DNA from: Thermoplasmata archaeon
Lineage (GTDB): Archaea > Thermoplasmatota > Thermoplasmata > Halarchaeoplasmatales > Halarchaeoplasmataceae
DNA: 56,148 bases
Direction: 5' to 3'
NCBI GenBank assembly: GCA_003554965.1
Contig: PWHR01000046.1
Location: 1-56,148 of the forward strand
The position numbers and the translations under genes are program-made. The notes beneath the pieces were generated by a model. The model was not told the DNA's origin and did no database searches. It worked only from the letters and a program-made list of their open reading frames with translations. Shown here one piece after another: positions 8,353 to 16,000 of this stretch. The stretch's first letter is position 1; every line of letters begins with the position of its first letter.

Positions 8353-9441
8353 TCATCCATACCTGTATTCGATATTACAGGCGCCTTCTCTGCTCACCAT
8401 GCACGGACCTACAGGGTCTTCAGGAGTACACTTTTCACCGAAAAGTGGACATTCTTTCGATTCTATCACCCCTCTGAGCACTCCACCACAGAGACATCCT
8501 TCAGGTTCCCCGAACTCTTTGTCTCGTAGTGGTGAAAGTATATCAGAGTATATCTTTCTAGCATCGTATCCTGTGTATTCTTCTTTTAATTTCAGACCGG
8601 AGTCAGATATGACAGGAAAGCCTCGCCATTTAACATCCGTCGGCTCAAATACCTTTTCTATCATCCTTTGAGCCTTCACGTTACCCTGCTTTTTAACCAC
8701 TCTACCATATTCATTCTCCACTTCGCTCCTTCCTTCTTCCACTTGTCTAAGCAGCATCCATACTGCCATAAGAAGATCTAGAGGTTCGAATCCTGCGACA
8801 ACCTGAGGTATGTTGTACCTCTCTGATAAAAAATCATAGGGTTTCGTTCCTATGATAGTGCTCACATGTCCTGGTTCTATAAGCCCGTCCAAGTCCACCT
8901 CACCCATCTCTAGTATAGCTTCTAGGGCCGGCGGTATCACTCGATTACATGAAAGTATGCTGAAGTTGGAGGGTGGTTCTTTTTTGATTATGTTAGCTGT
9001 GGTTGGAACAGTTGTCTCAAATCCAACAGATATGAAAACCACTTCCTCATCTCTTTTCTCTGCCATCTTGACCGCGTCATCTACACTGTAAACTATCTCC
9101 ACATTACCTCCTTCGCTCCTTACATCCGAAAGTTTTCGTTCTTCACCAGGAACGTTGATCATGTCTCCGAAGACCGCTACCGTTATGCCTTCTTCCGCGA
9201 GCTTTATCATCTCTTCTATCTCTCTCTGAGTTGTAACACAGACAGGACATCCAGGTCCCTGGACTATTTCAACTCCAACCTCTTTAAGCATGGGTTCTAA
9301 ACCGTGCCTGACCAAGGTATCCTGATGTGTACCACAGACATGCATAAGTTTTATCTTTTTTTCCGCTTCTTCGATCTTTGATAGTATATTCTTGGCCTTC
9401 TCTTCGTCTCTAAATTTGAATTTGTCTAGATCAGTCTTCAT
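8353..9441 (-). CDS. hypD: hydrogenase maturation protein HypD
   Basis: HypD is the [4Fe-4S] scaffold on which, with HypC, the Fe(CN)2CO unit of [NiFe]-hydrogenases is assembled. All landmark motifs are visible in 362 residues: MHVCGTHQ (Cys36), VQGPGCPVCVT (Cys65, Cys68), FGDMINVPG, VFISVGFETTVPTTA, EPGHVSTIIG, QVVAGFEPLDLL, and the C-terminal iron-sulfur cysteines in GCLCGGVLRG, ECPLFGEKCTPEDPVGPCMVS. ATG 9441 lies 11 bases inside the end of hypA, so hypA-hypD form a coupled pair. The other hyp genes and the hydrogenase itself are outside the window. Confidence 0.97.
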   Translation of the reverse strand: MKTDLDKFKFRDEEKAKNILSKIEEAEKKIKLMHVCGTHQDTLVRHGLEPMLKEVGVEIVQGPGCPVCVTTQREIEEMIKLAEEGITVAVFGDMINVPGEERKLSDVRSEGGNVEIVYSVDDAVKMAEKRDEEVVFISVGFETTVPTTANIIKKEPPSNFSILSCNRVIPPALEAILEMGEVDLDGLIEPGHVSTIIGTKPYDFLSERYNIPQVVAGFEPLDLLMAVWMLLRQVEEGRSEVENEYGRVVKKQGNVKAQRMIEKVFEPTDVKWRGFPVISDSGLKLKEEYTGYDARKIYSDILSPLRDKEFGEPEGCLCGGVLRGVIESKECPLFGEKCTPEDPVGPCMVSREGACNIEYRYG

Positions 9442-9829
9442 CTTCTTCCTCCTTCTCTACCGCGGTAACTCCAACTATCTTTGTTTCCTTCCCTTTGACT
9501 ATTTCGGGTTTAGCTTCGCACTCGGGGCATGATATGACCGGTACGTTGTAGTGGAATGAGGGATAGTTAGAGTACTCGATACCTCCTTTATAACCACACT
9601 CCTCACAATAAATCTCTGAATCCACTTTTTCGATGTTCAATTCAGCACCTTCAAGGATGCTGTCTTTGCTGAGAGTTTCGAACGCAAAGTTCAACTGATC
9701 TTCGCCTAAGAATGTCAGTTCCCCAACTTCCAGCCTGACTTCTTTTATCCTCTCCATCTCTCTTTCTTGATCTTCTAATCCCTCTAAAAGGGCAGAGATC
9801 AACTGGTTCATGACGGAATATTCGTGCAT
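9431..9829 (-). CDS. hypA: hydrogenase nickel metallochaperone HypA
   Basis: A complete 132-residue HypA, which delivers nickel to the [NiFe]-hydrogenase large subunit with HypB. The N-terminal MHEYSVMNQL has the Ni-binding His2. The zinc knuckle cysteines are Cys75/Cys78 (YCEECG) and Cys101/Cys104 (SCPECE). The C-terminus is unusually acidic (EKEEEDED), in line with a salt-adapted proteome. It is first in the hypA-hypD operon. A TATA-like ATTTATAAGAG at about 9855-9865 on the minus strand sits about 26-36 bases ahead of the start. Confidence 0.95.
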   Translation of the reverse strand: MHEYSVMNQLISALLEGLEDQEREMERIKEVRLEVGELTFLGEDQLNFAFETLSKDSILEGAELNIEKVDSEIYCEECGYKGGIEYSNYPSFHYNVPVISCPECEAKPEIVKGKETKIVGVTAVEKEEEDED

Positions 9830-9924
9830 GGTGAAGGACTTTAATTTTGACTCTTATAAATCTTTTCTTTAAAGGAATTGAAAAAGGTCCAAAACAATAA
9901 TAAATAACATCTAGATACGCACCC

Positions 9925-10752
9925 ATGATGTTGATAGCACATGGTGGTGTAGGAAGCCCCAGAGAAAAAGATAAAAGGGTAAAGAAAGCTATCGATAGAG
10001 GATACGAAGAAGGTATGTCCCCTTTTCAGGCGGTCATCGCTGTGGTCAAGGAGCTGGAGAATGACCCTGAATTCAACGCCGGTATAGGATCAAAGCTGCG
10101 TTTGGATGGTTCCATCCAGATGGATGCAGCTGTTCAATCTGAAGATGATTTTGGTGGTGTAGCAGCGATAGAAAAGATCAAAAATCCGATACTTGCCGCC
10201 GAGATAGTACATGATTCCCCCTATATGCTTTTGGCAGGTGATTCCGTTCAAGAGATAGCTAAAAAACATGGTCTTGGAGAGGCAGATCTGGAGACTGAAA
10301 AAAGGAGAAAAGAACTCGAAGAGAAAAGGGTAAAGTTAGCTGACGGAGAAACGGAAATTCTGGAAGATACAAAAGAGTTTTATGACAAGATCCAAGGAGG
10401 AACCGTAGGTTGTGTTGCATATCATGGTGGAAAAGCTGCTGCAGCGGTCTCAACTGGCGGTGCAAGCTATTGTATAAGGGGTAGAGTGGGAGATAGCCCT
10501 CTGATCGGGAGCGGGCTTTATGTCGGAGAAAACGGTGCTTTCTGCGCTACAGGTAAAGGTGAGGAGATAATCAGGCGACTTTCGTCAAAAAAATGCCACG
10601 ATCTGGTAAAAGAATTCGGGTTGGAGGAAAGCTGCAGAAGAACGGTCGAAGAATTTCCTGAAGAACATTCTTTCGGTATTATCGCTGTCAATGAGGATGG
10701 AGTGGCGTCGTCAGACAATCGAGATATGGCTCAAGCATCCCTGGAAGTATAG
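9925..10752 (+). CDS. isoaspartyl peptidase / L-asparaginase (Ntn hydrolase)
   Basis: A plant-type asparaginase/isoaspartyl aminopeptidase. The proenzyme is cut before a Thr that becomes the N-terminal nucleophile: here Thr160 in IQGGTVGCVAYHGGKAAAAVSTGG, the canonical site. AHGGVG opens the protein, GIGSKLRLDGSIQMDAAVQ (about 51-69) and RVGDSPLIGSGLYV give the substrate pocket, and GEEIIRRLSS follows. At 275 residues it is slightly shorter than bacterial relatives. It is divergent from hypA with a TATA-like AATAATAAATAAC (9895-9907), which places transcription start at or near the ATG. It removes beta-aspartyl residues from peptides or hydrolyses asparagine. Confidence 0.9.
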   Translation: MMLIAHGGVGSPREKDKRVKKAIDRGYEEGMSPFQAVIAVVKELENDPEFNAGIGSKLRLDGSIQMDAAVQSEDDFGGVAAIEKIKNPILAAEIVHDSPYMLLAGDSVQEIAKKHGLGEADLETEKRRKELEEKRVKLADGETEILEDTKEFYDKIQGGTVGCVAYHGGKAAAAVSTGGASYCIRGRVGDSPLIGSGLYVGENGAFCATGKGEEIIRRLSSKKCHDLVKEFGLEESCRRTVEEFPEEHSFGIIAVNEDGVASSDNRDMAQASLEV

Positions 10753-10826
10753 ATGGAAAAGAGACAGATTTAAATGTGAGAAATAGATTGGTAGGATAAG
10801 ACAAAGTCATACCGGGATGATGAAGC

Positions 10827-11774
10827 TTGCAGGATTTCTACGAGCTCCTTATAGAATATCTGAAATACGCGGGCTACGAACCCATAACAAGCAAAGAAGG
10901 AAAGATAGTTGCTGAAAAGGTATTCGAGGAAGATGAACAGGATAAAAGTTTCTCTGGCGAAACACAGTTGGAATTGAAGGAGGAAGCGGAAAAAATCACC
11001 TTTGTGATAGCAGGTCCAGTCATACATGAAGATGATCTATTACGACTAGAGGAGGCCGAAGGTGAAGCAGTGCTAGTAGTGACGGAAGATCCTCCAGATA
11101 GTGTTTTGAACTCTGTACCGAAAGATACAGAGGTATGGGACAGAGATGAACTCATCGAAAAATTCGGAGAGATGATGCTGGAAAAATCATTTCTTGAGGG
11201 AGTGAGTGAGGGGATAGAGGGACTCAAAGGTCCTTCTAATGAGATAGAGTTCGATATAGAGCATAAGGGTGGCGAGAGGATTCTAGCCCCTATAATCGAT
11301 TTTGAGGAGGTTTCAGAACTGGGAGAAAAACTAGCTAAGGGATTCAAATACACTCTCGAGCTAGTTCCTCATTATCTTTACCAGTATCACGTTGATAGAG
11401 AAGACGGAGAGACTTTTGAAGGCAAATTATACCTTAATTCTATTTCTGGAAAACCCAACTTCTGGGAAAAACCCTTTGAAAGCATCCACGAGATCAAAAG
11501 ATCTCACGTAAAATTAGAACCCAACATATCAGAAGACGAAAGTATAGAAAGAGCTTTCAGTTCTATAATGAATAGACATACTGAACAGAAGGAAGTTCGT
11601 TGGGAAGAAGACGGTGCCACCATAGTTGAAAAAGAAGAAGTAAAACCCTCTAAAGAAGATATAGTCCTTAGGAAAAAAGGGATGGTCTACGTGCCTATGT
11701 GGGCCGTCGAGGGAACCGAGGAGATAGTTGTGATAAACGCTGCAAGGGGTAAAATAGAGAGCGAACTTTCATGA
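10827..11774 (+). CDS. acidic two-part protein of unknown function
   Basis: I do not recognise this 315-residue soluble protein. The first 95 residues (LLIEYLKYAGYEPITSKEGK ... TFVIAGPVIHEDD ... VLVVTEDPPDSVL ... TEVWDRDELIEKFGE) resemble a restriction-endonuclease-like alpha/beta fold such as the Mrr/NERD group, especially the strand-turn 'VWDRDEL'. No clear catalytic D-ExK triad is visible, so this is weak. The rest is a beta-rich region with conserved-looking PHYLYQYHVD and GMVYVPMWAVEG, reminiscent of a domain that processes or binds a membrane-associated ligand. The start is probably TTG 10827; a TATA-like ATTTAAAT lies at 10769-10776. It is monocistronic. Confidence 0.6.
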   Translation: MQDFYELLIEYLKYAGYEPITSKEGKIVAEKVFEEDEQDKSFSGETQLELKEEAEKITFVIAGPVIHEDDLLRLEEAEGEAVLVVTEDPPDSVLNSVPKDTEVWDRDELIEKFGEMMLEKSFLEGVSEGIEGLKGPSNEIEFDIEHKGGERILAPIIDFEEVSELGEKLAKGFKYTLELVPHYLYQYHVDREDGETFEGKLYLNSISGKPNFWEKPFESIHEIKRSHVKLEPNISEDESIERAFSSIMNRHTEQKEVRWEEDGATIVEKEEVKPSKEDIVLRKKGMVYVPMWAVEGTEEIVVINAARGKIESELS

Positions 11775-11786
11775 TAATAGCCTTTT

Positions 11787-13010
11787 TTATATGAAGAGCA
11801 GATATCCCGCTATTATGAATATGACTAGAAGTATAAGTGCAGGTATCCAGTACATCTTTACATCTTTCTCTTCGATCTCCTGTGCATCACTTTTCTCACC
11901 ATAGATGTCCTCACCTATCTTCATCACCGATTTACCTTTCTTTTTCACGTTTTTGTCAGGAGCTCCTGGTATCTTTGAAGGTGGCCCAGAAGGGGGTTCT
12001 TTTTCGGGCCTTCTTTCCCCCTTAGTTTTTATCTTTTCTTCTTGTTGTTTCTTCTTTTGTTCAAACTCTTCAGGAGATCCGATCTCTATGAATATCTCGT
12101 CCTCCTCTTTAGAATCCAATTCTTCCCTGACTTCTTCCTCTTCTTCTATTTCTTCCTTTTCAAATTCTATATCTTCGGCCAGTTCGTGTATCCGCTTCAG
12201 CAAAAATTCTGCTTCCTCTTCAGTCAAATCAGTTGATTCAACGAGTTCTGAAGGTTCAAGAGAAGCGACTTCACCCACAGTTTGAAGCCCCTCATCGGAG
12301 AGCTTTTCACCGATCAAAGACCTTATTCCAGATACACTTCTACAGAAATCATTTATCCGTTTCTTTGTGAAGGTCCTTTTGTCTTCCTCTGAAATTTCCT
12401 TTTCTTTTTCTATATTTTCGAGTATTTTTTTGGATTTCTTTATCCCTCTTTCAAACTTTCTAGATTTTAATAGTGATTTTACAGATCTTATCTTGTCCTC
12501 ATATGTTGGAACATCTATTATTTCGGAATTTTTCTCTTTCTTATCTTCTATATCAGGTAAAAGTTCAGACAGTTCTTTAGATTTTTCCAGGTTTTCTTCG
12601 GCGAATTCTAGTGTTGCAAAACTCGCTTCGAAATCTCCTTCTTCACCGTAATCTCGTATCTCTTCGATAGATTCCTGGAATCCATCCTTTGTTTCTTCTG
12701 GTAGACTGTACTCATTCAATCTTTCCTCGAAGTCTTCCAGCTTTTCCTCCAATTCTTCTGAGCAGTCAGCACATTTTTCTTTCCCAGCTTTGGGGGACCC
12801 ACATCTTTCACATTCTCCTACCAGTTCCTCTGCATTTTCGAGTATCTTCTCTGCCTTCTTTTCTCCTATCCCTTCGACTTCTTTCAATTCATCCTTTGAT
12901 TTTTTTAGGAGTTCGCCGACTGTTTCAATACCTAACGTCTCTTTTATCCTTTCTTCAGTAGCGCTACCCACTCCTTTTATCCTCTGTAGACTAATATCAT
13001 CAGAAGTCAT
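11787..13010 (-). CDS. tail-anchored helix-hairpin-helix, zinc-ribbon and coiled-coil protein
   Basis: A 407-residue protein. Tandem helix-hairpin-helix motifs open it (LQRIKGVGSATEERIKETLG and LKEVEGIGEKKAEKIL, about residues 8-62). A zinc ribbon follows (CERCGSPKAGKEKCADC, 70-86), then long acidic helices/coiled coil (about 87-225), another HhH-like unit (SVSGIRSLIGEKL ... SELVESTDLTEEEAEFLL), an E/K-rich disordered linker, and one C-terminal membrane helix (YWIPALILLVIFIIAGYLLFI) ending at the last residue. That makes a tail-anchored protein with all domains in the cytoplasm. HhH motifs usually bind DNA backbones, so it could tether DNA or a DNA-bound complex to the membrane (inference). 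A TATA box at about 13034-13043 makes it near leaderless. It lies directly downstream of the giant surface genes. Confidence 0.75.
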   Translation of the reverse strand: MTSDDISLQRIKGVGSATEERIKETLGIETVGELLKKSKDELKEVEGIGEKKAEKILENAEELVGECERCGSPKAGKEKCADCSEELEEKLEDFEERLNEYSLPEETKDGFQESIEEIRDYGEEGDFEASFATLEFAEENLEKSKELSELLPDIEDKKEKNSEIIDVPTYEDKIRSVKSLLKSRKFERGIKKSKKILENIEKEKEISEEDKRTFTKKRINDFCRSVSGIRSLIGEKLSDEGLQTVGEVASLEPSELVESTDLTEEEAEFLLKRIHELAEDIEFEKEEIEEEEEVREELDSKEEDEIFIEIGSPEEFEQKKKQQEEKIKTKGERRPEKEPPSGPPSKIPGAPDKNVKKKGKSVMKIGEDIYGEKSDAQEIEEKDVKMYWIPALILLVIFIIAGYLLFI

Positions 13011-13054
13011 ATCTACCCAGATATAGTCGAGGGCCTATATAAATGTGAGGAAGC

Positions 13055-16000
13055 CTAATCAGTTTCCCCGGATACGATCACGTCGTCTATGAAGAGTCCA
13101 CCGAATCCATCAACATATTCATAGTGTTCCTGCACATCGTTAGTTACCACCCTGAAGCTGAGCTTGATGATTTCACCACTGAAAGGAGAAAGATCGACAT
13201 TCAAACGCTCGAGATCACTTGCTTTCACCCATCCTTCTTCATTTGAATACGGAAGATCATGAGAATAACCCGACGCTGCTCTGACACCTTGATTCAATGA
13301 TTCCCATGTCCTGCCATCATCGGTTGTGACTTCTACTCTAAAGCCATCAGGAGGTGTCCCAGATTTTGTATTTATATTATATCTGACTTTAGCCTCAAGT
13401 ACTGCCGTTTTAGCTCTGGTAAGGTCGATAGATACTGTAGTCAATCTATTATCGACTCCATCAGGAAGGAATCCATCGACCGGATGAGCATTCCACCATG
13501 AATGATCTCCACTATAACTAGCTGAGTCGGTTATATGCCAGGCATCCATCGATTGTTCACCTATGTTCTCCCCTGAATCTCCACGTCTGGAAGCAGTTAT
13601 CCCTACGTTGTCGATAAGCCACCCACCAGGTCTATTTGAGGGGCCGAACTGTTTATAGTAAAACCTAACACGTACTTGGTCTCTAGATCCTATCGGCACT
13701 TCAGTTCTATCAAGATGACTCACCACATTAAATCTAACGTGCTCCCATCCTCCAGTGCCTCTATCGCTTTTACCGTTCCAAGCCCACACTATCTCATCGT
13801 ATTCTTCTTGGAGTAGATTCCCTGTGTAAGGACCTACAACAGGATGGGCCTGTTCCCAAACGTATTCATCAGTAGCTTGATCGTGATAACCGATCTCTAC
13901 ATATGCTCCGTTCCTTCCCTGGATTATTTGATACCGGTGCCAGAATGTGAGCCATGCAGACGATTTCTCGGTCAGGTCGAAGGAGGGGGTAACAGCGTAT
14001 TTATCCTTGTTTGTATGCTCTGTGAAGGGGAAATCCGGTAGTTCAGAATTCGAGAGGAGTGAAGCTTCAGATATCCTTGATCTTCCGATAGAAGTCAGGT
14101 TAGCGGGACGGACCAACCTGTAAGCTATGGTCTCGAAGATATCTTCCAGTTCTTCTCCACCTGGTGAGTAAAAATACTCAGCATTAGATGTTGTAGCGAT
14201 CCTCCAAAGATTGTACTCTGTCGTACCTGCTTCCCAGGTCGCTCTATCTTCTTCTTTTCTTTCGATCATGTAATTTTTCGGACCGGCGCTGTAAAAGTCG
14301 GGAGCTGGATTCCAATCTGGGTCATCCGGATTCTCAAAAACGTCCGGATTGTTCTCAAGACCTAGGCCTATAGTGAATATCGGTATCGGCGAATTCAAAA
14401 GACCTTTTCTAGATTGATCCCAAGCACCAGGAGAATCACTGACTTTTAACCATTTACCGGCCTCATCGGGCTCTTCGTATTCGTCGTAGGGTAGTCTGTA
14501 TTTTCCGTAGTGATCAGGATAGAAAATTTCAGGATAATCTGAATTCGGATCCATATCGTGCCATGGTGCCCAATCCTCACTACCCTTCTCAGCTTTATGG
14601 GCAGCGGAACCATCGGCGGCGTGATTATCCGCCCCATCTGAAAGTACTACAACGTTCGGTTCAAGTTCCGGGAACAGCTCCTGGTGAGCCGTTCTCGCGT
14701 CCATATAGGCCTCGCCCACAGTATCCCATAGTGGAGTCTGCGGAGTGGCGCTCATATCGTCTATGGCGTTCAAAACCTGAGCTCTGCCGCTACCTTCCAG
14801 TCGTATAGGTGGTGAAAGCAACGATCTAGGATTCGTACCACCGAACTCCCAGACACCCACTGCTGAGTTCTCGGAGAGCTCGTTGACAAGGACTTTTGAA
14901 GCTCTTTTCGCCATGTCGAGCCAAGTTATCATATCTCCTTCCTCCTCGCAATACACCTCTCTATTTTCCATCGAACCGGAAGTATCGATCGCTAGAACAA
15001 CAAGGGCGTCCACTCCAATTCTTCCCACTGGTTCCTGCATGAAATAGCTGTATGGATCGCTGTAAACATCCCAGTCGACCATCGTAGTCCCTTCCACATC
15101 TTCCCAATCCTCGACCACATTACTGTCGATCTCAGAAAGACCTCCACTCAAAAAGTCAAGAGGACTTCCACCGCTGATGAATGCTAGCTGAGCCTCGTGT
15201 GTCCACTTATCTGTGCCCGATTCCATGTCATCGTAGAAGTAATAGACTGGCAGATCGATTATCGCTTGGTTGTTGAAGCCCATCTGATCCGGTACAGGGT
15301 CTTCTTCTCCAGGCATATTCGGTATTTCAGGTACGGTATCATAAGGATCAACTATCACCCTGATCGGTCTTGAAGGGCCAGCATTTATAGGCTCCCATTT
15401 CACTTCTGCTGCCGCTTTACCACCGGCAGGGATGAAGACCGATTCAGTATCTATGTGGGAATCTCCGTCCTTGAAATGTATTAGAGCGCTGCTTCCCGTA
15501 CCACCTACGTTCTCTATATCCGCTCTGATACCGTAACTCCTAGTGAGCATAGGTGTATCGCTTTCGAGATAGATGTCGGGCTCAGAGACCCTCAATTCCA
15601 CTCTAACGTCTTCTTTACCGAACCATCTTGTTGTCATGTAAAGGAACTCTTTTCTCAAAGAGGAACCTGTAAGGTCCACTTCCAATTCCTCGTACCATCC
15701 ACGTTCCTTTTCTTGGAAAGCTCTTTCAAAATGAAGAGCATCGATATTTAAAACGGTCGATCTATAATCATTTATCGTATCGTGGTATCTACTTCCGATC
15801 ACGTGTTCATCGTCAAAGAATATGGGTGATGACCCGTGAAGGGTTTGATAAACATACGTTTTTTCCATATCACTTTCAAGGTGATATTCCATGCCGTGTG
15901 TTATGGGGTCGTTATCGATACCGTAGATTACAGCGGGCATTTCCTTCTTTGAACTTGAAGGGTCTATCCTGAGTACGTTCTGCAGAAAATCCCTGTATTC

